From assembly GCA_017311315.1 (NCBI GenBank), contig CM029642.1, forward strand, positions 18,021,879 through 18,085,878: 64,000 nt of DNA, read 5' to 3'. A program made the translations under genes and the position numbers. Origin of the DNA: Dendrocalamus latiflorus (taxonomy: Eukaryota; Streptophyta; Magnoliopsida; Poales; Poaceae). This document shows positions 1-12,300 of the stretch, one piece after another (the stretch's first letter is position 1; every line of letters starts with the position of its first letter). The notes beneath the pieces were generated by a model. The model was not told the DNA's origin and searched no databases. It saw nothing but the letters and a program-made list of their open reading frames with translations.

Positions 1-2609
1 CAGGCTTTTGTTTCAGTATCCCAAAAACCTGATACGGGAAAGATTTTAGAGAACATACTCTCTCAGATCAACTATCCAAGTACTGAACCAGGGGATGAGG
101 AACAACTTATTAATGCACTAAGGGGTTTCCTCAAGGGCAAGAGGTATTCTCTCTGTTTCATATTGCAAGTCATTCTAGGATTCAATTTTTGTTTTGTATT
201 CTAACACATTCTACCTGTGAGAGAAATTTATCACAATCTTTCTATCAGATGCCCTTAATTTATTTGTAAAATTATCTCCATAATTCAAAGACATCTTGTG
301 CAAAATCATTTTAAATAGGACTATTGATCATTTTAACACTCATCTTAATTCTTATGCAATGAGCTATAGTTCTTAATAATGTGAGATGAATTGAATATCT
401 AAGTTTAAATAGAATTTTATTTAGATGGTCATGATGAAATTATCTTAATGTTTTTTTCGATGAACATATATGTAATTAGGTCAACGTTGAAACATTACTT
501 TTGTCTACCAGCTATGTGATCTCCTTTTCATATTTTCTCCTGTACGTATTTAATCGACATAATTCAATTGAACCAAAGTCTCTCTCATCTGATAGGTACT
601 TTATTGTAATTGATGACATATGGAGTACCCAAGTATGGAAGTTTATTAAATGTGCCTTCCTTGAGAATAATTGTGGTAGCAGGATACTAGTGACGACAAG
701 AATTGCAAATGTTGCCAAGTCATGTTGCTTCCCTCGCCACGATCTTGTGTATGAACTAAGTCCACTAAGTGAAGCTGACTCAAAAAATTTATTCTTTAGA
801 AGAATATTTGGCTCAGAAGACTTATGCCCACTTCAACTAAAAGAAGTTTCTACTGAAATTATAAGAAAGTGTGGTGGTCTACCATTGGCAATCATTACAA
901 TGTCTAGTTTGTTGACAACTAAATGTCCTGAAAGAGAAGAATGGGTAACAGTCCTTAGTTCGATTGGTTCAGGACTAGAGAAAAATTCTGATGTGGAGGA
1001 AATGAAGAAGATACTATCTTTGAGTTACAACGATCTTCCTTTCCAGTTAAGAACTTGCTTATTATATCTAAGTATGTTTCCCGAAGATTATCATATCGAG
1101 AGGCATCGTATAGTAAGTAGGTGGATAGCAGAAGGATTTGTCAAGGTTGATGGTGGGAGAAACTTAAGGGAGGAAGGGGAATCCTATTTTAATGAACTTA
1201 TAAACAGAAGTATGATCCAACCAGTAGATATCGGGTATGATGGTAAAGCACAAGCATGTCATGTGCATGATATGATTCTTGATCTCATTATATCCAAGGC
1301 AGTTGAAGAAAATTTTATCACTTTCATCGTTGATCAAACACATGTCTTGGTGCTGCAAAATAAAATCCGTCGATTGTCACTTGACTACCGTGGGCAAGAA
1401 AATGCGAGTGCAATGTCATCCATGGTCACTGCTCATGTTCGATCCCTTGGCATATTTGGATATTCTTTACAAATGCCTCCTATTTCAGACTTGCATGCTC
1501 TAAAAGTGCTAGATATAGAGAGCACTCAGAAGTTAGAAAATTGTTATCTTAGAAATATTGGGAGGCTATTTCAGTTGAGGTACCTACGGATTGCTGCATC
1601 TGGCATTACAAATCTTCCAAAACAAATAGGTGAGCTACAACATTTGGAAACATTGGATCTACGTCATACTGTTATAAGAGAATTGCCAGCAAGTATTGTT
1701 AAACTGCAAAGGTTGAAATGGTTACGTGCTGATGGTGTGAAGTTGCCAGATGGGGTGGGGAACATGCAAGCTCTAGAGGAACTATCAGTAGTAGTTGTGG
1801 AAAATGAATGCTCAGTAAATTCTTTGCAGGAGTTGGGCAGTTTGACCAAATTGAGAACTCTTGTGCTAGCTTTCAACATTTTTGACTCACACAGTGATAA
1901 AATGGTGTACGCAGATATATTGGCTTTGTCGCTTTGCAAACTCTGTAGTTCAAACCTTAGATGTTTGAACGTTTCAAGGGGGTTTTTTGGTTATGCTGAC
2001 ATCCCTTTGGATTCATTGTCCCCACCTCATCATCTCCTGCGGGAATTACAAATCCCAAGTTGCTGTCTCCAGGGGATTCCAGAGTGGGTGGCCTCGCTGT
2101 CCAACCTCACTCTGCTAATCATCAGGGTTAATCAAGTGACACAGGAAACACTCCAGATCCTTGGGGATTTACCCGCCTTGCTATATCTGCAGTTACTATC
2201 AGGAGAAGTTGACACTAAAGAAAGGCTCATTGTATGCAACAATAGATTCAGATCTCTAAAGACGTTCTGCTTGTACTGTAGGACCATGGGCCTGATGTTC
2301 AAAGCTGGAGCCATGCCAAAGCTCGAAATACTCCGGTTAAAAATCAAAGCACGTAAGGAATGTGGCCATCTCGGTCTTGGAATCTACCACCTTTCTGCCC
2401 TCAGGGAGCTCAATGTCATTATTGATTGTGTGGGTGCTTGTGTTGAAGACGTGGAGGCATTGGAGGCTGCCATCACGAATGCAGCCAGTCTACTCCCCAA
2501 CTGTCAAACACCACAGGTCGACTACATAGAGCAGATGGGAAAACAGCTGAAAAGGAAGTTTGAAAAGTTTCTCAAGGACTCGTCCTCCTCACCGCGCAAG
2601 CATGGATAA
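1..2609 (+). CDS. NLR (CC-NB-ARC-LRR) disease-resistance protein, 5' end outside window
   Basis: Intracellular immune receptor of the plant NLR family. The window opens inside the NB-ARC domain: exon 1-143 reads in frame from the RNBS-A motif (AFVSVSQKPD). The intron is 144-595 (GT donor at 144, AG ending at 595) and splits the codon for Arg in KRY; exon 596-2609 continues with kinase-2 (YFIVIDDIW), RNBS-B (GSRILVTTR), GLPL (CGGLPLAI), the RNBS-D region (LLYLSMFPEDY), an MHD-type motif (VHDM) and about 14 irregular leucine-rich repeats up to the TAA at 2607-2609. I see no internal stop or frameshift in the visible part. It is a close paralogue of the pseudogene at 44152-47026, which shares the same intron position, and is unlike the pair at 13.6 and 16.1 kb. 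The P-loop, coiled coil and start lie upstream, so integrity of the whole gene cannot be judged. Confidence 0.9.
144..595 (+). other. Intron of the left-edge NLR gene
   Basis: Canonical GT...AG intron of 452 bp. Joining 143 to 596 restores the reading frame through the kinase-2 motif. The paralogue at 44 kb has an intron at the same codon (44969-45274), which supports this boundary. Confidence 0.85.
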
Positions 2610-3366
2610 AAATACCCCGAGAAGCTCATGTAAGCCCGGTTCTGCATCTACATCTGGCAGCCGCATCTAAATATCTAATTAAGGTATTATCAATTAATAA
2701 GCTCATCCAATCCTCCGAGACGCTCATGTACACTGTTAATTCAACTAGAGAATGATGTACATCCATGAGATTTACTTTTTCTTCTTCCTAATCGCCTTAG
2801 CCAACCAAAAATACTGCTCATCAGGAAAGCTTTTTCGGAAATTTTTTTCGCCCCCACCAATAAATCAGAAATTTTAAATTTTTTGAAAAAACTCGAAAAA
2901 CTCGTTCAAAAATTTTAAATCTGATTTTTGAGTAGAAATAGAAAAACAAAAAAGTAGTGTTGGTTTTGGGGTTTAAACTCAAGACTAGTGCTCACCAACT
3001 ACCATCCTTACCACTAGGTTAGTTATGTACTTCTTACTTTGTATTGGTTAAGGAATTTAGTCTTAAATTTTGAATTGGAATTTACCGGTTTTGTAATTTT
3101 TTTGGATACCACCGAGAAAACTGAAATTCGGCCAAAAGTGTTTTCCCTGCTGCTCCGTCTAGGCAAAAGCAGATGCCATTTTAATTCGTTTGTGATGTTT
3201 GAAGAGGATGGTTGTCGCTGCTCACTGGAGAACACAAACTAATTAAATTTTTCCTTGTGCACTAAATACCTATTAAGAAAATATTTCTATACTTGTTTAC
3301 TCCAACATTTAGTTTTGTTTCGGCGTACCTGTCCATGTGAACCAGCAATTAGACCATCCATGTTGC
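2610..3366. other. NLR 3' flank and intergenic DNA
   Basis: Downstream region of the first NLR. It is AT-rich, with homopolymer A and T runs around 2860-2960, and holds only short chance reading frames. I recognise no gene here. Confidence 0.6.
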
Positions 3367-3701
3367 ATATATATATATATATATATAGGAAAAATACTTT
3401 TTACTCCCGGGTGTAATTACACCCACCTCTAATATACCACCTAAATAAATTTGAAATACTCCTTTATCACTTTAGGTATACTCATATACTAATTATAACA
3501 TATTCTAATGTGAACCACATGAAAAAATTGCAAGGGAGTCCATAGTTTTTAGCGTATTTTGTAAATACCTTTATATACGTACATAAAAAGGAGTATGTTG
3601 AAAAAAATATGCATACCACCTCTGAAAAATTGTTCATACCACCTATATAGTCTTAAATACTCCTATACTACATGTACATACTCCTCGTTACGCGAGATAC
3701 T

Positions 3702-3773
<72 letters not shown>
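3367..3773. mobile_element. Truncated Micron-like element between two (TA)n tracts
   Basis: A (TA)n tract at 3367-3387 is followed by about 316 bp (3388-3703) closely matching the element at 22187-22558, then by a (TA)n tract at 3704-3773. The left terminus carries the sequence ACTCCCGGGTGTAATTACAC. The right terminal 55 bp or so of the 22-kb copy, including the matching inverted repeat, is absent: the sequence runs straight from GAGATACTCC into TA repeats. Location in TA microsatellites fits the rice element family called Micron; the family name is from memory and not checked. Confidence 0.65.
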
Positions 3774-3775
<2 letters not shown>

Positions 3776-4614
3776 CTCTTAAAAGAACGAGTTGAGGGTG
3801 ATGGTGCGTCCGACGCTCTACCACCCCCTCACAGAAAAAAAGCGCCGACATGTGGGGTCTCTCTGCTTCTCTCCTCCCCAAAATCGAATGTCGTGCGCAG
3901 CTTCTGCTCCTCCCCACAGTCCTCCGCCCTCCTCACACCCTCCTCTCTCTGATCTCCCCCTGCGAAACGCCCGAGACGCTGCTCCCCCCACCCCGCGCCG
4001 CCGCCTCCCACCCCTCCGCTCCGCCCTCGCCTCTTCCTCCCCACACCACGCCGCCGCCCACACTCCCCACTCCTCCCCTCCACCGCTCCTCCTCCTCCCC
4101 ACGCCGAGGGGTCGGTGAAGAGGTAGCAGAGGAGCAGCGTCGGCGTCGGTGCTGGTGGATATCGGTGCGGTCGGCTGCCGGCGAGATGGCCCGGATCTGG
4201 TGATGGGAGAAGGCGCGGCGACCGGAGAAGAGGAGAGGCGGCGGCGATGTGGCCGGTGAAGGGAGGTGAGCAGGGAGGAGGAGGAGAGAAGCAGGAGGGG
4301 GCTAAGGAAGAAAGGCGGCGGTGGATGCGATGGCGCAGTGGCCGGAGAAGAGGAGAGGCGGCGCAAGGAAAAGGTCGGCCGAGAGAGGAGGAGACGGATG
4401 GCGGCGCTTGGTGGAGGTGCGGGGGCGCAGATGGAGAAGAGAGGCGGCAGAGAGACGGTGGCGCGGTGGTGCGCTTGGTGGAGTGAGCAGATGAGGACGG
4501 CGGCGCTCTACGGTGGAATGGAGAAGTGGCGGGGGCGCTCGGGAGTGGAGGTGATGGTGGCGGAGAGGTGAAGGCGGCGGCGCTCTCTCCCTCTCCCTCT
4601 CTCGCTCTCACCGG
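3774..4614. other. GC-rich flank upstream of the GAUT pseudogene
   Basis: Strongly GC-rich. The first half is pyrimidine-rich and the second half (about 4130-4580) purine-rich and GGC-repetitive. Long overlapping frames here are low-complexity Pro/Ser/Arg or Gly/Glu and are not convincing proteins. Bases 4494-4583 recur at 8040-8129 with one mismatch, so at least part is repetitive DNA rather than the original promoter of the gene at 4618. Confidence 0.5.
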
Positions 4615-4617
4615 TAG

Positions 4618-6986
4618 GAGGCGGAGGTAGGAGGAGCTGCGGCGGCGGCGGCTGGCTCGGACCGCGCGTTCCGGCCGTCCGCGCCGCGCCGCGCGGCGTT
4701 CGCGGCGCTCCTGACGCTGTTCCTCTTCGCCTCCCTCTCCTTCGTCCTCTCCTCCGCGCCCGCTGCCTCGTCCCGCTCCTCCCCGCCGTCCCGCGTCGCC
4801 GCCGTCCGCCGCCACGCCGCGGACCACGCGGCCGTCCTCGCCGCGTACGCAGCCCACACGCGCAAGCTCAAGGAGGCATCCGCCGTGCAGTCGCTCTCCT
4901 TCTCCACCCTCTCCTCCGACCTCTCCTCCCGCCTCGCCTCCCACCTCTCCCTCCCAGAGGACGCGCTCAAGTCCCTCGAGAAGGAGGCCCGCGACCGCAT
5001 CAAGCTCGCCCGCCTCCTCGCCACCGACGCCAAAGAGCGCTTCGACACTCAGTCCAAGATCCAGAGGCTCTCCGACACTGTCTTCGCCGTCGGCGAGCAG
5101 CTCGCCCGGGCCCACCGCGCTGGCCGCATGTCATCGCGCATCTCCGCGGACTCCACCCCCAAGCCCCTCCATTGCCTCGCCATGCGCCTCCTTGAGGCCC
5201 GCCTCGCCAAACCCTCCGATTTCGCCGACGACCAGGACACGTCCCCTGAGTTCTACAATCCCTCGCTGTACCACTATGCTGTCTTCTCCGACAACGTGCT
5301 CGCTGTCTCCGTCGTGGTGGCCTCAGCCGCGCGCGCCGTGGCCGACCCCTCGAGCCACGTCTTCCACGTGGTCACCGCGCCGATGTACCTGCCGGCCTTC
5401 CGCGTCTGGTTCGCGCGCCGCCCGCCGCCGCTCGGATGGGAAGTTGAATGGCGCTGTGGAGATGTGCTTCGGGGGGGTTCAGGAGGTATGGGAAGTATCT
5501 CAACTTCACGCAGGCCATAGTGCGGGAGCGATTTAATCCCGGCGCCTGTGCATGGGCGTATGGGGTGAATGTGTTTGATCTCCAGGCATGGAGGCAGGAT
5601 GGCTGCACGGAGCTGTTCCATCAGTATATGGAAATGGTGAGTTGCGGTGATCTTTGCTTACAACTTACAAGTAGTAGTATTGTGGTACATTGGGATTGGT
5701 ATCTGTCTGCATCAGTTAATTGTTATGCTTGGTGTCCAATGTCCTTGTGCCTTGTGGTTGTGCGCGCTTTACTTCTACAATTTGTCGATTTCACTAGCTT
5801 TATGCAAGTTCTGCTTATTTTTCTTTTCCAATGTCATTATTGTCATCATGTGAATTTTTTTAATTGCTGGTCATCAACTCATGTGATTTAGCCACCTTGA
5901 TTTGGCCTTCGATCTGTAAATTGCTTTAGTAGGCATTTAGTATAGAAGATTTTAGCCCAAAAGATTCAACATCTTTGTGAACTATTCTGGAAGAAAGATG
6001 TTGGTTAACCATTCTATTTAACTCTCTCCATTGATGGCTGTTTAGGGAATATAGAATACCAACCAAATGCATATATCATTTATCATTGACTGCGCAATGT
6101 AATCTTATATACTACATAGATTGATAATCTATCACAACTCAAATTCGACTAAAAGTATATATTAATGAGAGTTGTTTTTGTGGTTTTGAATGTTTTCATA
6201 TCTTCTTGAATTTAAGTAGATTCTGGATAACATCCAATGGTTGTCGTTTGGTTGTAATTAGGGTCCACTGGATTGAGGGACGGGTGTTTTTCCTTCATTG
6301 TGAGAATTTCTGGTATTTTTCTCCTTTTTTTTAGAACATATGACCAAACCATGTCTCATCAGTTTTTAGTATATGATAGTCATAGGTTATTGACGGCACG
6401 GTTTTGCCTTCGTAACTAATGATTCATGAAACATGAAATGGCAACTTCACTAGGAAAAGCTCCTAATGAGACTTGGTGTCACGCACACCAATGTTTTCTT
6501 TTGCTGAGCCGTCAGTGTTTATGCTTTCATGGTTGCCACAACAATATTAAGATAATTAAAGACTTTATGTACAATTTATGTTTGCATGTTGTTCTGACTA
6601 AAGATATGCTCTGTGTTCTTTCCTGTCTATCATCTGTATGCCATTATGCAAATGATGCTGTTAGTTACCCATTTCTGCATCATTAGTTGTCAATATTTTC
6701 ATTGCAGAATGAGGACGGTGACCTCTGGGATCCAACATCTGTTCTACCAGCTGGACTGATGGCCTTCTATGGAAATACAAAGCCACTCGATAAGTCATGG
6801 CATGTAATGGGCCTTGGGTATAATCCAAGCATCAGTCCTGAGGTGATCCGTGGTGCTGCAGTTATACACTTTAATGGGAACATGAAACCGTGGCTTGATG
6901 TTGCCTTGAACCAGTACAAGGCCCTGTGGACCAAGTATGTTGACACTGAAATGGAATTCCTGACACTATGTAACTTTGGCCTCTGA
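4618..6986 (+). pseudogene. Galacturonosyltransferase-like (GAUT, glycosyltransferase family 8) pseudogene
   Basis: GAUT proteins are Golgi type II membrane enzymes of pectin or related wall-polysaccharide synthesis. The frame from 4618 gives a membrane anchor (AAFAALLTLFLFASLSFVLSS, about 4684-4746) and the stem region, then the GT8 start (YHYAVFSDNVLA at about 5270). The intron is 5637-6707; exon 6708-6986 ends with HFNGNMKPW and a C-terminal tail typical of GAUTs. Breaks: an in-frame TAG at 4615-4617 with no ATG before 5128; an internal deletion at about 5430 joining MWF-type stem sequence directly to DGKLNGAVEMCFGG, which removes roughly 100 residues including the metal-binding DxD strand; and one extra G in a G7 run at 5471-5477 that shifts the frame before FRRYGKYLNF. 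An active transferase is very unlikely. Confidence 0.85.
5637..6707 (+). other. Intron of the GAUT pseudogene
   Basis: The donor GTGAGT follows QYMEM and the acceptor TTGCAG precedes NEDGDLW. Both sides are conserved GAUT sequence in the same frame, so the splice sites look original. Its 1,071 bp contain no recognisable gene. Confidence 0.8.
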
Positions 6987-7922
6987 AGGAATTCAAGAAA
7001 TGCTCCAAGAATAATGAAACAACCAATATGCTGTTGTTTTAGCTATGCAAAAGAGCCTACATGAGTATTATCTCTTTATCCTGTAGTGTTGCTCTTCTGC
7101 AGCAATTTGATACCTTTGTGCTGGGCAACAATGTTCTGTAGACTATGTAGTTTGTTGCTGATAGTGTTTATTTTGTTAGCTAATATGTACCGGATCATTG
7201 CGGCATAGAGTGAGATAATCTGTTGGAAGAAAAGTTTAGTAAGCATTCATGTACTATCTATAACAAACATATCTCCAATTGTATTTACTAAAAAGCAGAA
7301 AATTTGTTGGCTCCACGTTAACATTTTATTCTGTCAATGTTGCCTCTTAGTTCAGTTCACTAATAATTATTGAGAATATTACTGGTTATTTTTAGTATGA
7401 TGTTGGTAAACAGAATTGCATAGATGGGCACCAACTTTATCAACAATTCCTTCTAACATCCTGCGTGGAAAATTGGAAATGCTGCTCCTACCTAGATATA
7501 AAAATCCCAGGTATGATAACAAGTTTCTTCATATATCATAACGAATGGATACCTAATTTTTATATAATTGTAGGCATTTAGTGTGAATGCTTGCTTTTCC
7601 TCCACAAATAACAGATAGGCAATGCAAAATAGATTTGTTGATAGTTGTTCTTGGCAGTCGCATAGATAAACTTTTTTTCACCAGCCATATGGTGTTGTAT
7701 CCCTTGGTATTTCCTGTTCTTATATCTTCACTCTTACTAACTCTTTAGACAAATGGAAGTTTTCTTTAAATTTGACAAATTAATCCCATAGGTGATTTGG
7801 ATTACTTGCACCCAAGTGTTCATTGTTTTTTCATGGTGCTGAATAGATGAATTTTTGTTTCAGAATTTGTCAAGGCTACTCTGTGACAAAGAACTTCAAC
7901 TAAATTCTCATATTATACTCAG
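6987..7922. other. 3' flank of the GAUT pseudogene
   Basis: AT-rich non-coding sequence that probably includes the former 3' UTR. No other gene or repeat was recognised. Confidence 0.5.
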
Positions 7923-9271
7923 ACTAGCTGAATGCCCGTGCGTTACTACGGATTTAAAAAAAATTAGAACATATTTGTATGCACGTTCCAGCAAATTTTA
8001 AAATCCGTAGCAACGCTCGGGCAATCAAGTCCATTCACCAGGACGGCGGCGCTCTACGGTGGAATGGAGAAGTGGCGGGGGCGCTCGGGAGTGGAGGTGA
8101 TGGTGGGGGAGAGGTGAAGGCGGCGGCGCACGGGATGATGCGACTCGTCGGTGGCCAGCGCGGAAGGGGCGGCGGTGTGGTTTGGCGGCACACGGGTGGA
8201 GGAGGAGCTATGAGAAGCTGCGGCGGAGCGGAGAGACGGTGGCGCACCGGCGAGCTGCGGCCCGGCACTCGCCGGCGGCCGGATTTGGAGGAGGAGAATA
8301 GAGGGAGGAAGCAAACAGGGGGCAGAGGTAGAAGAAGAACCGGGCTCAAAAGATTCCCCCAGGCGGCAGCGAGGGCTTAAGGGTTTGGGGAATTTTTAGC
8401 ACTTTGCAGATTAGTCCTCCAAGAAGCTAGGGTTTACAAGGAGGTCCTTCTCCCATTTCCTTTCTTCAGTTCTGGCCCTCTAGAACTCCGATTTCTTCGC
8501 GAATTGATCCCACGCATCTATGACGACGCGTACAACTGTACGGAGCAGTCCCGAAAGTCCAGATTTGTCGTTTTATGCGCCTTAATCGCGCCGGCCTGCG
8601 GAAAAGCACAAAAAATGTAAAATGATCCAAATTGAGCGATTAATTATATAAAAGCGTGTAAATGATGATAAATAGTTCCAAAATGTGAAGAATAATGGGG
8701 TAAAATAACAAGTAAATATATGTAAATATGACGCATGTCAGTGACTTATCGCTAATATGCACTCATGCGTTAATCACTTAATCTCATCATTGTTTTCTTA
8801 AGTAGGCAGCGTATGATGCTTTTTGTTGAGAGCAGTTGCGTCGTAAATACAATTTGTGCATCTCTTATGAAGATAGCAAATGACAGACGCTTACTGGGAA
8901 GGTCATTGTCGCTCCGAAGTTCGTAGCTTCCATGGCTATGTGCGTCTTGCTGTGCTCCTTTGTGTCTTCATCCCATGTGTGTAGCTAATTCAAAATTTCT
9001 GTTTACCTTTTTTTTGCTATATGCTCTTTCTATGTTTCCATATATGTGATTTAATGAGTGACATTAGTTGGGTGAGAGGGCAAATCTTGTGATGTAGTCC
9101 TTGTACTTTACACATATGACTTGGTCCTTTAATATTTGCAACTGATGAGGTTTTGGTTAAGAGTCGAACATGATTGTATGTAAATTCTAAAAATTTTTAC
9201 CACCCGCGAGTTTTAAAACATATAGTATGATAAATTTTAAAAATCCGTAGCAACGCACGGGCATTCAGCTA

Positions 9272-9273
<2 letters not shown>
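7923..9273. mobile_element. Element bounded by 33-bp inverted motifs (DNA transposon or opposed Helitron ends)
   Basis: The left end starts ACTAGCTGAATGCCCGTGCG at 7923. The right end, 9241-9273, is its reverse complement over 33 bp with a single difference. A third related end, oriented like the right one, lies at about 8000-8030, giving a 108-bp hairpin with the left end. The interior contains a GC-rich stretch (8037-8390, partly shared with 4494-4583) and about 800 bp of unrecognised AT-rich DNA. No target duplication was identified. The ends terminate in CTAGT, which also fits Helitron 3' ends in opposite orientations, so the class is uncertain. Confidence 0.45.

Positions 9274-9355
<82 letters not shown>
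9273..9355. repeat. (TA)n microsatellite
   Basis: Uninterrupted TA dinucleotide tract of 83 bp directly after the right inverted end of the element at 7923. Confidence 0.95.
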
Positions 9356-9357
<2 letters not shown>

Positions 9358-12300
9358 AATATGTACGTGTTGGTGCACGACTCCTTTGGTCCTTGTATAT
9401 TGAGCAATACCATGTCCACGTCGTCAAACAATTATGATAATATGTGTTTAACAAATTCCTAAACTGTATAAGTTACACTGCTACAGTACGGATTCTATTT
9501 ATTTCGTTACACCGTGTCATGCATGTTTCGCGACAGCAATACGAGATTAATTACTACCCTTGACTTCTGGTTCAATTTTCTCAGGTTTCATTTCCTTTAC
9601 CTGGCGAAGCTCAACTGTTGCTCCTGCCAAGTTTGAAACCAAAATGGCTCTTGTGGTAATGTGATATGATCTCCATTTTTTCTTGCAGAATGAAGTCTTG
9701 TGTCAGGTCGACAAGACAGCAGGCTGAGCTGGCCTGAAATGAGATTCGTCTGTTCAATTGTTTTCAGATCACAACTGTTGCTGAAGTGAATCGAGTTACT
9801 GGAATATCCGAAGTTACTAATTGTGCTGCTGGCTCCAAATTTGTCAGCACTCTTTCAGCTGCATTGAGTGGACTTGAAACCATGAGCAGCCTCTGTGTGC
9901 AATAGAGTGCTCAATCTGTTTGCTACTTTGAAGTTTTTGGGTTCCATGTAGAAGGTTTCTATATTATTGTTTCTTTCTTCGAGAACAAGCTTCTGTATTG
10001 TTCATGCACTTGATTCCATGTAACGAGAACATATCAGAAACTTGAACCGCATTATGTTCTGCTACTGCTTTAGAAATTTATGTAATCATTTTTCATATGT
10101 TTGATCAGTTCAGCATGCACTAAGCTTTTGTTCCAGGGAATAAATGTGCATAACAAATGTACGTGCTTGGGCTGGCCTTGCATAACAAATACTAAGGTTC
10201 CGTTAAAAGTTTGAAACGTAGTAACCACACATCGATTTTATCGATATTTGAGCAAAGTTGCTATGCTTCTGCCCCCTTAACCTGGGAGAACTTTGATCTA
10301 TCAGATGCTGTGACTGTGAGAACATAATCTTGGAACATCCAAATTACATGGTTGCATAAATGTTGCCTTGTTGGTTTAATTAATCGCAATAGAGCACTGA
10401 AAGCATACTCATTAGTTGGGCAAAAAAAAACAGCATACAGTTCTCTAGGTTTTTCTAAAGAAAGAGTGTGTTTCAGATGTTTTCCAATCTAAATATGCAT
10501 GCACTAGTTCAGCACTCCCTGCACCGTGATCGTTTTTTGCTCTTCTATCCTTTGGGCTCGGCGGAAGTTGGCTGGGCTCTGTGCGAGTGGCCCGACACAC
10601 AGGTACCAAGGGCATGGGCTCTTGGGCTGGCCCTCTTCCTTTTCTTATCTCAATCTGACCATTTCTTTCCTTCTTCCCACTTCGACGCTGCAAGCACCGC
10701 GAGACCAGAAGCAAGAATTGAAATGTGAGTCATATATTTGATCTTTGCTCTGCACGAAATATACTTGCATTCGAAATATACGTGCTAGATGTGAACCCAT
10801 TTTGATCATACATTCATACTCTCCCTGTTATCCGTTTCCTTTTGGCACTGGATGATATGATACCCTGAAACGCTGGAAGCACACTGCATGAACCACCAAA
10901 TCATTTGGCAAGAAAAGCCTTTTGGTGCGTGTTTTCCGGTGAAGTGGTGAATAAGTGGCTTGGATTTGGCGATTTTCTGCTCCGGGGGCCAAGAACCTAG
11001 CGCAGATCTTTGTTTGTTGGCGCGTTCTGATCACGCCCGTAACATGTTCGACAAATTTCCTCACCCAGCCTTTCTGTTGGATCAGTGCATGCATGCGTGC
11101 GTGCATCACTTTCTAGCATCCTTGGCCAACAACACCATAAAACTTCAGCTTTGATCGAACGTTCATGGTGTGCACTAAACCCCACTTTCCACATTATGCC
11201 ATTGTATGCTTCTGCTGCTTCCTTTTCCACATTATACATTCGGCCATGTTCTGTTCCCAGAGGAAACTTTCCACACACTGGAATGCTTCCCACAAACGAT
11301 TAAAATTGGCGGAAGCTCTTGTAGCACCCTGTACTAAGAATAAGTACGGCACTGCATCGAACGCAATTGCAAAAGCTAACAAAATAAGACAACACCAACA
11401 TAGGTTGGCCAAGACTTTGTTTTGTATAAAGTAAGTAATAGCAATTAATCTGAAACACAACGGAAAAAGTGTTACCTACATCGTTGCTACTTGCTGACGT
11501 GAGTTGATACATGGATTGGTCGCTGCACATTTTAGGCGTTCCGTACTTGCTGAAATGGTGTCTCTTACAGGATTTTGACTTTCCACGAAATTCTTGTTAA
11601 CTTTGTGGTTTGTTGCACAAGTGTGATCGTCTTGACAAGAGGTAGAATTCTTGAAATATTTTTAGCACTTGTGCTAGGTGTTCAGCTTCAAGTCTATTCT
11701 AAAGTGCTGCGACTCTTGATTTTTGGTGGAAATGGTGTTATAGCGGCGGTTAGCTTTTCTAAAGTATTCAATTAAAAAATAAAGAAAAAATAGAAAAAAA
11801 AATAAAAACACAGTTATATATTCATGGATAATGCAAAGAAAAAGAGGGGGGAAAAAAGAAAAAACTACGTTAAAAGACCAACGCGTTCTAAATGACTTTT
11901 GGTTTCTAGAAGTCAGAAGCCATTACTATTTAAAACTAGGCTTTAATTTACCTTTCAGATTTCTCAACTATTCTGGCTTCATCTCAATTAGTAGCTAACG
12001 GCATTGCCACAGTTTAGGGGCCGCTCCTAGTGGCTTTTACTTCTTGGAATACATCGGCTTCTTAATTTCATTTTTTTTTGCTTTTTTTCCCCTTCATTCC
12101 TTTGCATTGTCTATGGAGATAAAATAGTGTTTTTCATTTTTGTTCTTATTTTTTATTTTTAATGAAATGACTCAAAAAACTAATAGTCACTACACTATAA
12201 TTTTAGATAAAAGACAACAGCAAAAAACCAGAAAGCTGCAGCCGGCTGGGGCATAGCTTGCTCGAATATACTTTCTTGCCGACACCCATGCAACAACACT

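Noticed and set aside
3595..3917. Frames made of Ile-Tyr repeats
   Set aside because: They translate the (TA)n microsatellite; the same holds at 9237-9454, 13333-13521 and 21974-22225.
3829..5115. Long minus-strand open frame of 428 codons
   Set aside because: Low-complexity Gly/Glu/Arg and Pro/Ser sequence opposite GC-rich repeats and the GAUT exon; no domain, a shadow frame.
9541..9905. Possible exons of an unknown gene with CAG acceptor-like sites
   Set aside because: No open frame longer than about 60 codons and no protein I recognise; could be a former 3' UTR.
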